This document shows, piece after piece, positions 1 to 11,224 of a DNA stretch of 64,000 nucleotides. The notes beneath the pieces were generated by a model. It searched no databases, was not told where the DNA came from, and saw nothing but the letters and a program-made list of their open reading frames with translations. A program made the position numbers and the translations under genes. Location of the stretch: NCBI GenBank assembly GCA_964036315.1, contig OZ038478.1:146851758-146915757 (forward strand), given 5' to 3'. Each line of letters starts with the position of its first letter. The stretch's first letter is position 1. The stretch is from Acanthosepion esculentum (Eukaryota > Mollusca > Cephalopoda > Sepiida > Sepiidae).

Positions 1-42
<42 letters not shown>
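1..42. repeat. (TG)n microsatellite
   Basis: About 19 uninterrupted TG dinucleotides start the window. Open frames reading Cys-Val repeats here are artefacts. Confidence 0.97.
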
Positions 43-43
<1 letters not shown>

Positions 44-137
44 ATATACGGATACTTAATGTTGTATAAATCAATAAACATTATTGGCGACTTCAAACCA
101 ATAAAGGTTTTATCGATGTATATATCTTGTGATCCTG

Positions 138-139
<2 letters not shown>

Positions 140-172
<33 letters not shown>
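140..172. repeat. (AT)n microsatellite
   Basis: About 16 AT dinucleotides. Confidence 0.97.
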
Positions 173-175
<3 letters not shown>

Positions 176-212
176 AAAAATAGAGTATTAATGTATGCTA
201 TATTAATTGGTT

Positions 213-330
213 GAAGTGCTCAATACCAGTGATAGAATGTATGTAAGTATGAAAGTGGACATTGAGAACAACACTGAGCGCTGACATTCTGTTTCATGCT
301 CAAGCTCAATATTCTGGCCATATATATGGA
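213..330 (+). repeat. Dispersed repeat R1, copy a
   Basis: This segment begins with 'gtgctcaatacc', runs through 'aaagtggacattgag' and ends near 'ctgtttcatgctc'. It matches 36,450-36,545 on the same strand and 42,062-42,215 in reverse. No coding content is visible. It is a dispersed, probably non-autonomous repeat of unknown class. The name R1 is only a local label. Confidence 0.6.
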
Positions 331-899
331 TGGTTCGACCCGAAAAAATGCTTAATCGACAAGTCTCGTCACGGCCTCCGAAGAGTGAGAGGTAGGGAGA
401 GGGAGGCAATTTGAGAATAGGAGAGACTAAGACAATGAAAGAGGAAGTAGGGATGAGTTCAAAACGATGATTATACAAGGGCAAACGCATGAACACACCC
501 CACCTTCTTCACTTTTACTGTAAAGCTGGCGTTAATAAGAGGTTTTTCGAGATTTTTCCTTTTTATTGCTTCAATAAACCTTCTCAAGGAATCTTTGCAT
601 CGAAGGTTGTTCGAATGGCAATTTAGGATGGAACCATATGAAGAAACTAGTGCAAAGACATCAGCTCATCCAGTAAACATTTTGTTCGCTTGTAACTTTG
701 CCTTGGTTTTTACAAAAAGTCTTACCTACCTTCAGTTTTATCGAGTTTATCTGCCAAACTCGAGTGGGGCCTGGACATTGAAAAGTTGGTCTTGGTAAAT
801 ACGCCACATGTGTTTATAATTTCATCGAAATCGCTTGAGAAATGTAGGCATGCATAAATAGCATGCACACAGACAGACACACACACAGACATATTCTGT

Positions 900-900
<1 letters not shown>
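331..900. other. No recognisable feature
   Basis: Unique-looking sequence with only short open frames that show no motif I recognise. Confidence 0.6.

Positions 901-992
<92 letters not shown>
901..992. repeat. (AC)n-(AT)n compound microsatellite
   Basis: About 43 bp of AC repeats pass directly into about 50 bp of AT repeats. The pattern recurs at 34,387 and 35,339. Confidence 0.97.
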
Positions 993-995
<3 letters not shown>

Positions 996-1499
996 TGTAT
1001 TACGTCTTCTCTTCGTAAATAAATGGAAAGAAAGAATGATCTGAAGATAAAAGAACATAAAAAGAAGACTTGGCGAAGCAAAGCGGAGAAGGCCATGGAA
1101 AATGCCAAGATTCAACCTTCCCGTTTCGCCAGCAAGAAAATGAAAATAAAAGCACCATACCAAGGTAAACCAAGGAGCTTCTCTTCTCCCATCTCAAATC
1201 CATCACACAAAAAGGAAGGTCTTCCCCAAAGAGCAAGGAATGCTTAAGCCTGAGAAATACCGGTGGTAGATTGAAGTTCTGGGATCTAATATCTGCTACA
1301 AAAGAAACTTTCTTGGAGCTCAGAGTAGCTTAAGTAGATTAACCAGAGCTAAAAAAAATTAGAAAAATTCCTCTGGGAGGTCCTCGATTCTTGTCCAATC
1401 CTCCTTATATATGGCACAATTATTTAGTATGGATGAGTTACGTCCGACATGGTCTCTGATAGCATACAACAATCCGCCGGTTTCCTAAGTTCCGCATAT
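993..1499. other. No recognisable feature
   Basis: A purine-rich stretch with short open frames but no recognisable protein or RNA motif. Confidence 0.6.
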
Positions 1500-1530
1500 C
1501 ACCGAGCTGTATGTACTTAGGCATGTTAGT

Positions 1531-2332
1531 ATGCCTGAAAATGAGGGCTTGAGAGATTGGAGTAAAGCCACTCGCCTGCTTCACGATCCGCTGTCCTTCA
1601 GTGTGGATGTAGCTGCAATCCAAAATGCTAACTTTGTCGATGCTCGTGTGTTGTCTAGCGACTTTGTCGTCTATTCATACAGGTACGGGCTAGCCGGTAG
1701 TGTTACCTTGCTGGTGAAGCGTTTCCTGGTTGCGAGAGGAGACCTTGGGAGGGGGGTCGTGGCCCACATTGCCTTTAAATGCAATTCGTTTGAAATCCCT
1801 GCGGTTTATGTGCCCAGAGATCAGACGAGACGTGCGTACTTCCATTAGCTTGGGCCGCTCCTAGTGGACCCGGAACGCTGAGGTTTAATGGAAAATTGGA
1901 ATGTCACCCAGGGCCCCAAGCTAGACAGAGGTCGGGGAGGTGGCTGAATTGTAGCTTGGTCTCGTCGATAGATAACGGATCGCTCACCCTGAGCCGGAGA
2001 TGTAGACGTGGGTTCTTAACTGGCCCTCTACCCAAGGTGTCAGCTACCTCAAAATGTTAGTGAGAATGGTAAATATAGAGATGCTAGATTGTCCCATGTT
2101 CAACTGGTTAGGTTATTCGGACCACAAACTCGTTTGTGCCCAGATGGCGGTAGACACTACGCCTAGAATAGCTGGACATTGGAAGTTAAATGTGTCCTTT
2201 CTGGAAAGTGAGGACTCCCGGCTAAAACTGAGTAGATTAGTGCAGCAGGAATTAATGGGGGCGGTAGTTGGGAATAAGTGGTGGGAAAATCTTAAGAATA
2301 GGATGAGATCTTTCACCACCGAATATAGCTAA
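1531..2332 (+). pseudogene. Endonuclease domain of Tx1-like LINE, broken
   Basis: In LINEs this domain nicks the target DNA to prime reverse transcription. The first open block (1531-1848) includes 'VDVAAIQNANFVDARVL', the place where the family has its catalytic Q-E-(N/V)-F segment, followed by 'PAVYVP..QTRRAYFH', the equivalent of VYAPNDQ..R..F. A decayed stretch (1850-2050) retains a trace of 'MENWNV', the usual MGDWNA motif. The second block (2054-2332) carries 'GYSDHKLV', the terminal SDH catalytic motif of the endonuclease family, then 'GHWKLNVSFLE' and 'WWENLK', which lead into the linker before RT. At least two frame changes and several stops are present. Family assignment is by remembered motif pattern. 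Confidence 0.75.
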
Positions 2333-2501
2333 TGAGTCGCTTTATATATGGCTAAAGGTTGAAGACATTAATGTGTAGTTTGGCTCGTTTGTGGTCGGGG
2401 GGATCCCTTGAAATCTGTGAGATCACAGAGGGTGGTGTCCACAAGTCATCGAAGAGGGTCAGCAGTGATAAGTCTCTGGGAGATGATGGATTACCTCCGA
2501 A

Positions 2502-2935
2502 TTGTACTTGAGGGTGTCTCACATGTTTGTACCGATTTTGCTGGTAATGCTCAACAACTGGTTCCGGCAGGGGTCCTTCCCCGATCGGATCGCCAAGCGT
2601 GTGATCACGCTGTATAAAAAGGACAGGGATGATGTGAGGGAATTGGACGATTACAGACTCATAACTTTGCTAAAGACAGAGTTAATTATTTGGTCTAAGT
2701 TATCGACGATGTCTTTGAAGTCAGTTGCTGACATTCTAATGGAGACGGGTGGGCTTGTGCTGTGAACTGCCGAGTAATTCAGAGCAACCTTCATCCTATC
2801 TGCACGATCAATAGAAGCCGTAGAATACTACAAAGAAACAGCGCTGATCAATTTAGAACAGTCCAAGGAATTCGACCGGGTCGACTATCAACACCCGGAG
2901 ACTCCTCTGAAGGCTACTGGATTCCAACCCGACTT
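2502..2935 (+). pseudogene. Reverse transcriptase fragment of Tx1-like LINE
   Basis: The block 2502-2765 reads 'NNWFRQGSFPDRIAKRVITL', then 'LDDYRLITLLKTELIIWSKL', matching the conserved RT segment 'DYRPITLLNTE.KI' of LINEs. After a frame change, 2760-2935 retains 'ALINLEQSKEFDRVDYQ', the equivalent of RT motif A (LDQSKAFDRVDH), with the catalytic Asp still readable. The YADD box and all downstream parts are absent. It follows the endonuclease block in the expected order, which supports one inserted element. Confidence 0.72.
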
Positions 2936-2940
2936 ATGTA

Positions 2941-3477
2941 AGTAGATCAGGTGATCATAATTGTAAAAATACTTAAAACAAATCAACAGCGGACGTGTCG
3001 GTAAAAATGAGCAATATAGATAAAGCATTATTTGCAATTTGATCGCAATAGGCATGTTTAAAATTATTCATATGCATAACTAAATTGACTGCTAAGTCCT
3101 TATTAGTTATCACAGCTTGTAACCTGTCTTACTTTGTCACGATATTCCGACAACTCTCAACAACGATTTTAGCATTTTGCTAAAGTCACCGGCCGGTTCC
3201 ATAAGGTTTCTAATTCATTAATCGTGTTTTCCATTCTGTCCACATTTTTTAACAGGCCACTCTAAAAATCGTCATTATTGTCTGGTATGAGTAATTATCA
3301 TTAGTTAAAATATTTACATTCGGAATATTGTCCACGTCTTGAAATTGTAATTGAGTAGTATTAAATATGTAATAAATAAGAAGACGAAATATTCCGAGGT
3401 AGAGAGTGCTGAATCAGAAGAACGTATTAAATAAAGGGTCCCATTCGTTATTATCTGGTTATCCAGATCAGCAGTAA
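2941..3477. other. No recognisable feature
   Basis: AT-rich sequence. No motif was recognised on either strand. Confidence 0.55.
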
Positions 3478-3518
3478 CCTGAAAAAAGCCCGAGGGAAAA
3501 GCGGTGAAAACGTTACGA
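3478..3518 (+). ncRNA. Degenerate hammerhead-like motif, copy 1
   Basis: The segment starts 'cctgaaaaaagcccgaggg' and ends 'gtgaaaacgttacg'. It aligns with 30,411-30,450, sharing the CCTGAA start, a GC-rich short stem and a GAAAACGTT-like end. The layout CUGANGA, stem, GAAA is that of a hammerhead ribozyme core, but here the core is mutated. It may be only a conserved repeat 3' end. Confidence 0.3.
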
Positions 3519-3826
3519 TTATAACAACAAAGTTGAGGAAAATAGACCGAATGTAAATAAGGCAAAAAGAATTTTTTTAAATTACATTATTTTCAATTAC
3601 CCTTTTCTTATCCAACTTTGCACCAACAAAAATGGGAAAATAATGACAATTAAGTTTTTGACTTTGCACACTACTTCAAGTAATAGGTTAGGAAGGAAAC
3701 CTCCATCGATACTTAAAAGAGCGATAATAGCTACTGGACTTGAGAAACCTATTTCTTTGAAAAAGTTTTAAGAGAAAGATTTTATAAATTTCAACCAGAC
3801 AGTAGTATTAGTTGCTCGGTCAATAG
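3519..3826. other. No firm feature
   Basis: At 3600-3650 a plus-strand frame reads 'LIQLCTNKNGKIMTIK', reminiscent of the segment before the zinc-finger/GIY-YIG domain of the element at 5905-6541. It is too short to assign. Confidence 0.3.
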
Positions 3827-4033
3827 TTACCAAATGTTTCCTTGTAATCTCATGCCTTTTCGTATTTCAGTGTCGCATTTTCCATCTTCTGTTGAAACAC
3901 TTCTCAGATATTTAAATTTCCTTACTTGTTGGATGTTGACGTCTGCATTTTTGTAACTCACATCTTGGGCTATCTTCTGCTGCTGATCGCTATACTTTCT
4001 GTCTTCTTGCAGTTCATGCTTAGTTCTTTTCAC
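3827..4033 (-). pseudogene. C-terminal RT fragment of an endonuclease-RT LINE
   Basis: The 68-residue frame reads 'NADVNIQQVRKFKYLRSVST' followed by 'EDGKCDTEIRKGM'. This is the post-catalytic segment of RTE-type 'endonuclease-reverse transcriptase' proteins (usual form V..F.YLGS..T.DG.C..EI..RI). The Gly of YLGS is Arg here. Nothing of the catalytic palm is present. A further scrap of a similar protein, from downstream of this segment, occurs at 29,870-29,995. Exact clade is uncertain. Confidence 0.65.
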
Positions 4034-4314
4034 TCGCTTCTTTTACTACCCTATCGAGGCGATCCTGTAGTTTTCTTTCTCTCGATACTTTCTTTCACTC
4101 TCTGTTTTTCTAGGTTCATCTTGCCTAAGGAAATTCCTTTCGTGAAATTGTTTAAAACACGTAATAGTTTCTGGAGTAGGAATAATTTCGGGTTTAACTC
4201 TTTGTCCGTGTATAATTTTCTGTTTGAATATAAAGACAAGCATCTCAAATAGATATTCATACAGGCATTCATAAAAGAACATATAAATATAGTTACGTAT
4301 GCTGATCTGCTAAG

Positions 4315-4440
4315 CGTAGCTTGGATGCAGCTCAAGGCCGAAAGTGTGGAGGCCCTAATGAGGATCGAAGTCACTATTCAGTCGTAATAGATCTACTGAG
4401 ATAAACTCGCTAACCATTACACCACATCGAAGTGCCCAAT
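4315..4440 (-). mobile_element. tRNA-derived SINE-like element, minus copy
   Basis: The reverse complement reads 'gatgtggtgtaatggttagc', an A-box-like segment, with 'cttcgatcctcatt', a B-box-like segment, about 45 bp downstream. The same layout is found on the plus strand at 4640-4765. It is not a functional tRNA, because no cloverleaf could be closed by eye. Confidence 0.55.
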
Positions 4441-4639
4441 TACGGTTACGTATATACATATTGTAAGGAACGTTAATATGAACGAATGTTCTGGTAAGTC
4501 TCTTTCTTTTTTTCTTTGTATTCTGGCTCATGTAACCCTAGTCTCCTCGGTCTATTTTAATTTCCCTTTCACTGATGACATTTTGTAAAATAAATTCGCA
4601 TATAATTCTATCATTACCCTCCATAAGAAAGGTAGCCGA

Positions 4640-4765
4640 TGTACTTCGACGTGGTGTAGTGGTTAACAAGCTTCTCTTGCTAGATCAATTACGACTGAGT
4701 AGCGTCTTTGATCCTCACTGGTTGCATCATAATTTCGTCCTTGTATCAAATCTAAACTGCGCTTA
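4640..4765 (+). mobile_element. tRNA-derived SINE-like element, plus copy
   Basis: This copy reads 'gacgtggtgtagtggttaac' (A-box-like), then 'attacgactgagtagcg' and 'tttgatcctcactgg' (B-box-like). It matches the minus copy at 4315-4440 over about 80 bp, so the two form an inverted pair about 200 bp apart. Confidence 0.55.
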
Positions 4766-5275
4766 GAAAATCATGAACATAAGAGAGAAAACCGTGCCGA
4801 TGAAAATTGCTTTTACATTCAAAAACCAACAATTTATTAGCATTATTTGTTAAAATTTTCCAGCAACGGATTGTCTTCATAATTTTCAAGATTCCTTTAT
4901 TGCTTGGTGGGGTTTTCGTTTTTTCTTTTATAAATTCCTTAGGTAGAAAATTTCATCTTATCTTTATCATAAGTGCCTACAGATAAAAATCATTTGTAAG
5001 AGTTATTTTAGGTCGAAACGAACGTGACGTGGACTGCAGTTATTAAATGCCATTTGTTTTCTGTTTCCTTCTCTGACATTACAATCGTCTTGAAACATTA
5101 AAAAAATGTATTGCAATAATTTTTATCCATGTTTACTGGAGTGAAAGAAATGGTCACTACAGTTTGATTTGAATTGGATATCGAAGCGGACCATGTTTTA
5201 TTCATTAATCTTTATACCCTCTATCACAGTTTATAACTATTCAAATCTATCTTCTATCATCTATTAACCCGGATA

Positions 5276-5276
<1 letters not shown>
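4766..5276. other. No recognisable feature
   Basis: AT-rich sequence without long frames or motifs. Confidence 0.55.

Positions 5277-5328
<52 letters not shown>
5277..5328. repeat. (TATC)n microsatellite
   Basis: About 13 perfect TATC units. Confidence 0.97.
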
Positions 5329-5649
5329 AGTGAATATACATAATATTCAACGTCGATAGCATGAGTTTCATGCAGTTCTTGCATTCTTCAGATGCAAATA
5401 TGTATATATAGATAGATTATATTTTGACATGAAGAATGAAAGAACAGCATGGAAATCTGAGTTGTGATATCGACTTTGGATATTATGCTTATTCACTAAT
5501 ATATACTTACAGCTCTATTTCACAATATTGAGCACTATATTTATAACACCTAACGAAGAAATATATTTATACGTACGTGCAAATATATGTCCCTCTATGT
5601 AGATTTTCTATCTTACCCATTCCTATATATATTTATACACCCCCACACT

Positions 5650-5654
<5 letters not shown>
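5329..5654. other. No recognisable feature
   Basis: AT-rich spacer between two microsatellites. Confidence 0.55.

Positions 5655-5722
<68 letters not shown>
5655..5722. repeat. (AT)n microsatellite
   Basis: About 34 AT dinucleotides. Confidence 0.97.
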
Positions 5723-5725
<3 letters not shown>

Positions 5726-5904
5726 AAATGAAAATGAATAGAATCCAATTCCGACATTCGTAACATTCAATAAAGATTTAAAGAATAGCGGGCATAAGTG
5801 CGCCTAAATTCAGTTTAGAAAATATAATGACTGTAATTCAAAGAAAAGAAATAAGAAGAAGATCATCTGGTAAACACCTCCATTTAATCAATCAATTAGC
5901 ACTC

Positions 5905-6541
5905 AGTTAGGCGATAAGTTGCTCAAATTGATCGATAAACATTTTCCGGAAAGTAACCCTCTTAGTAAAATATTTAATAAAAATACTAAGTTATCGTTGC
6001 ACCAATAATCACGGGAAAATCATAAAGTTGCATAACAATAGAACCCTCAGCCAATTTATTAATCTTAATCATAATTCAAGTACCAATGAAAATATTCTTA
6101 AGGATACTGACCTATGTAATTGTAGGAATCCTAACCAATGTCCTTTGTCAAACAAATGTTTAACCGAATCCCTTGTGTATCTTTATTCTATCTCTACAAC
6201 AGAAAATCTGAGAGTTGAAAAGGTCTATATTGGTAGTTCTAAAAATTCTTTCAAAACCCGGCGGTATCAACACATATAGTCTTTTATTAATAATACTTAT
6301 AGACATAATACTTCAATTTCAAAATATTTTTGGAGGTTAATATATGAAAATATAATTCCTAAAGTGAAATGGAAAATTTTAAAATTGGCAAGGACATGTA
6401 AATATTTATATGAAGCTTGTTTTCTGTGTTTACAGGGAAAAATGCAGCTTATCAGGTTCTTGAATATAGGTACTTTATTAAATCAAGGATTTGAATTAAC
6501 GGTTAATTGTAAACATATACCTTTGACTATACAATCTTGCT
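5905..6541 (+). pseudogene. Penelope-like GIY-YIG C-terminal region
   Basis: The GIY-YIG endonuclease of Penelope-like elements cuts target DNA. Reading starts with 'KLIDKHFPESNPLSKIFNKN' (about 5915-5980), crosses a frame change, then opens at 6028-6276. That block has a zinc-finger-like cluster, 'CNCRN..QCPLSNKC', and the nuclease core 'VYLYS...KVYIGSS..SFKTRRYQH'. After one stop at 6277 the frame continues to 6541 with 'SFINNTYRHNTSISKYFW', 'KVKWKIL' and 'CFLCL..K', the usual C-terminal part. The RT that should precede it is missing. A minus-strand RT fragment that looks like the same family lies at 16,656-17,190. Element family is inferred. Confidence 0.65.
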
Positions 6542-6795
6542 AGTCTTTGAAATTTGGCAATTGCTTCTTATATTTTAGTTAAAACTTGTTGCAGCATATA
6601 AGGCTTATATTTCTGTCAGTAAGATCCATTTTGTCGTAGTATCATTTTCACATTAGTCTTCTGTTAGTGTTGATAATATTTAGTATAGATGTATTGGCGT
6701 TCGGCTACCATTTTGATATTTTGCATTGACTGGTTTTATTAACACCTTATATAAAGACCCTTTAGTTAACAGAATCATTCTGTTTTATTTTCTAT
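6542..6795. other. No recognisable feature
   Basis: AT-rich sequence, possibly the 3' untranslated part of the preceding element. Confidence 0.4.
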
Positions 6796-6930
6796 GATCT
6801 ATATATGTAAATCATTTTGTTATATCTATATGTTTTAATACTTTCGTTTGATCTATATGTTTAAATAATTTCATTAGATCTATATGATTTAATATTTTTT
6901 TAGATTTATTTGTTTAAACTTTCCTATTAT
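6796..6930 (+). repeat. Degenerate 27-bp tandem repeat, 5 copies
   Basis: Units begin at 6796, 6823, 6850, 6877 and 6903, each with a '(g)atctatat.' start and a T-rich end such as 'aatttcatta'. Spacing is 27, 27, 27 and 26 bp. Confidence 0.75.
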
Positions 6931-7604
6931 TTCTTAAAGGCCTGGTTTATTTACCAACTATAAAAATGTGAAATTTGAATTTTTTTAACGCACAGGGTAT
7001 ATAGTTTGTCGAGTATCTTGTTAAGTAACGTTTCTTCTCTTATAGGAAATGATATTTGTCTAACGAATATTTTTTGTAGCCAATTTACTTCCGTAACATT
7101 TAGATGTCGTCTACAATTCTAAATTTGTGAGTCATGATCTCTGACGTACGACTGTTTCCTTCATTTTTCCCTTTGAACTTAGCGTAGCCCTTTCCGATTG
7201 GTTGATCTAAATATAAACAAAACCAATAATAATCCAATAATAATAATTTTCGGTAAAACAGACAGGCTTCTGACATGTCAGCCATGGCTAGAGTTTCAGC
7301 AGCCAGTGTACTTTTGCCACCCTTCTAATGAGCTTGGATTGCCATACAATGGCAATATAATTGTTATTATTTCCTACCAAAAAGAATAAAAAGAAAAGTG
7401 TGTCCAGTTTTTGGTACAAATTTTCCATGCCATCATCGGCATTTAGGGTGGCAACGTCTAATTCTACTACAGCTTCCCCGGCCTTTCATTCTAAGGACAG
7501 AAGTTGCACTGGGGCGCGTCTCTGTATCTCTAAGCTGGTCGGAAATTTGATATGAGCTTTCTTTATTAGATGAGCTAACTAGAAACACAAATATATCAAC
7601 ACGC
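6931..7604. other. No recognisable feature
   Basis: Short open frames here (7198-7389 and 7361-7555) show no motif I recognise. Confidence 0.5.
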
Positions 7605-8621
7605 AAGTGCAAGAAGATCAAGCAGAAATATAAAATTAAATACTTTATTGAAATTCCATCAATCAAGAAAATGCTGAAACAGAAACTGCAGCTAAAGGCA
7701 CAGGGAACAAGACGTTACGAAAAACGTTTTAGGTTCTATTGCCAAAATAAAATATTCCAAACGAACCTAAAGACATTTTACAGGAAAGTGGAAAATACCT
7801 ATATATATTGAAAAGCCACAATCTATTTACAACGTGCAGATATTTTGGGAGTATATTTGGAGCAGACCAAAGGAATATAACCCAAAATGCAGAATGAATA
7901 TAACGTGAACAAAAAACGAATGCTGTATACATCACTGCAAGAGTAAGAAAATATAACCACAAATAATGTTAGGCAAGCTCTAACGAAATCCGGAAAATGG
8001 AAATACGTAGGAAATGAAAAGTTGCCCAATTTCTGTCTCTATCATCTCTCATCAATCCATGAAATCCTTGAAAAAACCCTATCAACGCTTGTAAATAATC
8101 CTAATGAAATTCCGGTATAGATCCCTGAATGGATTACATATCTCATGCCAAAAACGAGTGAAACAGATGATCTAAAAATTATAGGTCAATAACATGTCGC
8201 TGTACCACGTACAAGTTGATCACGTTTGTCCCGACGAAGAGATTCATATGGCTGCAAAGATCAACTACTGATAAATAAAATGATCCTAGAAATTTGCAGA
8301 AGACGATATAGAAATCTTATCGCGGCGTGAATTGATTAACGTAAAGCCTTTGATAGCGTGTCAAGCTCTTGGATTCTTAAGACTTTGGAAATGTACAAAG
8401 TCTCTCTGTGGTACTAAATTTCCTTAAGCACAACATGGGAATGTAGAACACCACACTATACCTAAATCACACCGGGGACACTGCCATCTCCAACCGTCTA
8501 AAGAGACTCCCTCTCACCCCTTCTATACTGTTTGCCCTTATCACCCGTACGCATGAACTAAACAACAGTAGGTATGGTTACAAACTAAACAAAAAATAAT
8601 ACAATCATCTACTCTACATGT

Positions 8622-9464
8622 ATGATCTCAGAATCTTTTGCCAAATACGACAATGAGTTGAAGGGCCTCCTCAATATTGTAAAATGTTTCAGTGACGACG
8701 TAAGTTTGGACTTCGGATTAGATAAATGTGCAAAAGTAACATTCAAGAAAGAGAGATATACAGAAACAACCTCAATAGATTCAGACTTTGTCACAAAGAT
8801 TAGGGAATTGGAACAAGATGAAACCTTTAAGTGCCTAGGGATTAGCAACGGAGATGGTATACAGCATACCCAAATGAAGGAGAAGGTAAGAAATGAGTTC
8901 TACAGGTGTGTGCGTCTGGTACTGAATACCGATCTGAATTCAAAAAACAGAATATATAGTCATCAACATCTTAGCTCTCCCTGTGGTGCAATACAGCTTT
9001 AATATCCTTAACTGGACCATAGCTGACATTAAGCGAATGGACGCTAAAACGAGCAAGCTTCTCACTTGCTACCTCATGCATCATCCCAAAGTTGATGTTG
9101 ACCGTCTGTTCAACAAAACTACAATAATAGGCCTTCAAAGATACCGGAAAAATACAGAAGCCTGGATGATGATATGTGTCAAAGAACATGAACGTACAAC
9201 CGTCTTTATTCGGTAATAAAAGAAAACAATTTCAAAATAGAGTTTCAAATGGATGCAGAAATACAAGTAAAGCACAATACACCGACTGAGGCTGTAAAAT
9301 ACTTAAAAAAAGAAAGCAAAAGAAAATGCAACCGACCAGATAGAGAAACAATGGCAAGATTAACCGCTTCATGGCCAATATTCTGCCCGTTCCAAAAAGC
9401 TGATGTAGACAAACTCAGTACACATCAGTGGCTACGCAGTGCAGGGTTAAAATCTGAAACCTAA
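8622..9464 (+). pseudogene. RT thumb and connector of R2-type LINE
   Basis: Three successive frames cover this stretch. 8622-9002 reads 'AKYDNELKGLLNIVKCFSDD', 'FGLDKCAKVTFKK' and 'FKCLGISNGDGIQH', the post-catalytic segment with its K-C-A and Y-L-G-I equivalents. 8983-9216 reads 'NILNWTIADIKRMDAKTSKL', 'LMHHPKVDVDRLF' and 'TTTIGLQRY', the thumb. 9249-9464 carries 'TPTEAVKYLKKESK' and ends 'KADVDKLSTHQWLRSAGLKS'. The blocks are colinear and separated only by frame changes, so this is one decayed copy. Confidence 0.72.
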
Positions 9465-9659
9465 GGTTAAACCTTGCCGAACAGAAATAGTTCTTGCTGA
9501 CTAGACATTATCCCGTACACATAGTAAAATATTCTGTGATAAATAAGCGAAACAATTGATCATTTTGTATTAGTTTGCACGGTATTGACACCCACTGAAT
9601 ATTAAACATATATGACAGAGTGGGCCAATATCTGCACTGGAAAATCCGCAACTTCTACG

Positions 9660-10030
9660 GAAAGAAAATGAAAGAAATTGGTATGAACACCACCCAGACC
9701 CGGTTACGAAGATAGGACCTGACCCAGTTTTATGGGACTACACAATATACACAGACAGAACAATAAAAGCTAACCGCCCAGACATTGTTATTCGAGACCG
9801 CATACACAAAATTGCCTCCTTATGATATGGCAGTCTCTGCAGTCTGTAATGTATCGATGAAGATCTTCAAAAGGCTATCAAAATACAAGATCATTGATAT
9901 CGAAATCTCAAGAATGTGGCACATAGGAACATCAAAAATACCTGTTATAGTTGGAGCCCGCGTAATGGTTGGAAAAAATTGCCGTAGAACCATTGAAGGG
10001 ATTTTAATTGGTCAGGGGAAAATGTCATGA
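9660..10030 (+). pseudogene. Restriction-like endonuclease domain of R2-type LINE
   Basis: This domain nicks the insertion target in R2-superfamily LINEs. 'LWDYTIYTDRTIKANRPDIV' is readable across 9740-9790. It contains the P-D of the PD-(D/E)XK-like catalytic motif. 'YDMAVSAVCNVSMKIFKRLS' follows at 9822-9880, where the family has (I)D-M-A-V-P-S-D. Then come 'KYKIIDIEISRMWHIGTSKI' and 'VIVGARVMV' (usual VVVGALG.V). The domain is nearly open from 9785 to 10,030, but the upstream half changes frame. Confidence 0.68.
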
Positions 10031-10060
10031 TGCCATTTCTAAACTTAGGTCTCTGCGCGG

Positions 10061-10439
10061 AACACAGAAAGAAATAATCAGTGTGCTGATACTACAGTAA
10101 GCATGGCCCTCATGACTTCTGATTTTAATTTAATCCAGATGTTAATTGGATTGCCTAAGATGGGCTAAATATGGCAGACTTGCGACAGGCACACACAGCC
10201 TTCTTTGTGCCTAAGACACCTGATTTTTACCAAACGTCATTGTGCAGACATCTTGGTTAGTTCTGGGTGCCGGTGGGGATTACTTTGATGATTAACGGTA
10301 TGGTAAATTTACTGTATATTTTTTCTAATAAATCAAAAGCGACAAAGTCGTATTGGTTGCCTTGTAGTACTGTGCTTAAAGTCATAAAGTCTAGGTACCA
10401 CAGAGAAGAGTTCATCCGAATAATTTTCATGAAAGTGTT
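10061..10439. other. Unassigned spacer
   Basis: The sequence to about 10,230 probably includes the tail of the R2-type element. The rest is unassigned. Confidence 0.4.
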
Positions 10440-10600
10440 TATAGAAAAGTCACGGGACCATATATGGCAGCAATATTCAAGGACGAATGGTAGACTTATA
10501 AATATGTGAGATAGATTCCAGAGAGAAAATTTGTGTAGCACGACACAGTGAAACAACTTTCTTAGAAGCAGACGCAGCATTGGATTCATTATAATCTTTC
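10440..10600 (-). pseudogene. Jockey/CR1-type LINE fragment, second copy
   Basis: This segment aligns with 21,680-21,830 of the larger LINE on the same strand. Both contain 'ccatatatggcagcaatatt' (or 'atact') and a 'cgaatggtmgattta' block. The minus frame reads 'FVLEYCCHIW', the conserved post-catalytic motif (M-E-Y-C-C-H-I-W in the larger copy). Only about 160 bp survive. Confidence 0.7.
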
Positions 10601-11224
10601 TACGTCATGTCAGTGGTGAATGTAAGCAAGAGAAGAGATTAGCATCAGCCATACTTAACAATATTCAAAGCCCAGACGAATGCTAGAGTTTTGTTATTGT
10701 GCATATGTTGCTAATTAAAGTAAAACATGGATGAAATTGAAAAATAGCAGTTATAAAAATACATGTTTATATTTAAGAGGATATTAACCAAACAGATATC
10801 ATACACATGAATTTTTATATCATTATATATAACATTTTGAAAGTCAGTAAAATGTAATTAAAACAATTTTCAACAGATGCTTTAAACATACATACATTTT
10901 ATACATATCTATATGTATCAAGAACAATTTTATGGAAATGTATGTCAAGTGGGAAATGTTTTCGTGTGACGAGAAAAATATTGAATTAAAAATTTTAGCG
11001 CCTTTTCTCCTTTGTGTGCATGTATAGTCGCATCAATGTAAAAATAAATTTTATCCGATGAAATATTAAGAGATGGAACGCGTCACACGAAAACTGTCTC
11101 GGATTTTCCACAAATCTACATATAATATTTATTTCTATAATAAAACAATAATGATATATACATATATAATCTTTATGCTATAGGTAATTAAATATGTTGT
11201 ATAATGTAGACAATTTATATTCGT
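10601..11224. other. No recognisable feature
   Basis: Strongly AT-rich sequence without readable coding motifs. Confidence 0.55.

Larger units (their letters stand above)
1500..2940 (+). mobile_element. Tx1-like non-LTR retrotransposon relic
   Basis: Scattered frames on this strand reproduce, in order, an apurinic-type endonuclease and the first part of a reverse transcriptase of the kind usually annotated as 'transposon TX1 protein'. The copy carries many stops and frame changes, and both ends are missing. It cannot be active. Coordinates are approximate because the boundaries were judged from where similarity stops being readable. Confidence 0.75.
7605..10060 (+). mobile_element. R2-type LINE relic with restriction-like endonuclease
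   Basis: A 2.4-kb run of plus-strand fragments follows the order of an R2-superfamily polyprotein. 'TRRYEKRFRFYCQNKIF' at about 7700 is the segment before RT. 'PNEIPV.IPEWITYLMPK' and 'LKNYRSIT' (8100-8190) form the RT start. The catalytic box near 8610 reads 'YMYDLRIF', where YMDD is expected, so one catalytic Asp is lost. The thumb follows at 8622-9464 and a zinc-finger remnant 'TIDHFVLVC' lies near 9560. The endonuclease region runs from about 9680 to 10,030. Numerous stops and frameshifts make it inactive. The N-terminal DNA-binding fingers are missing. Confidence 0.72.
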
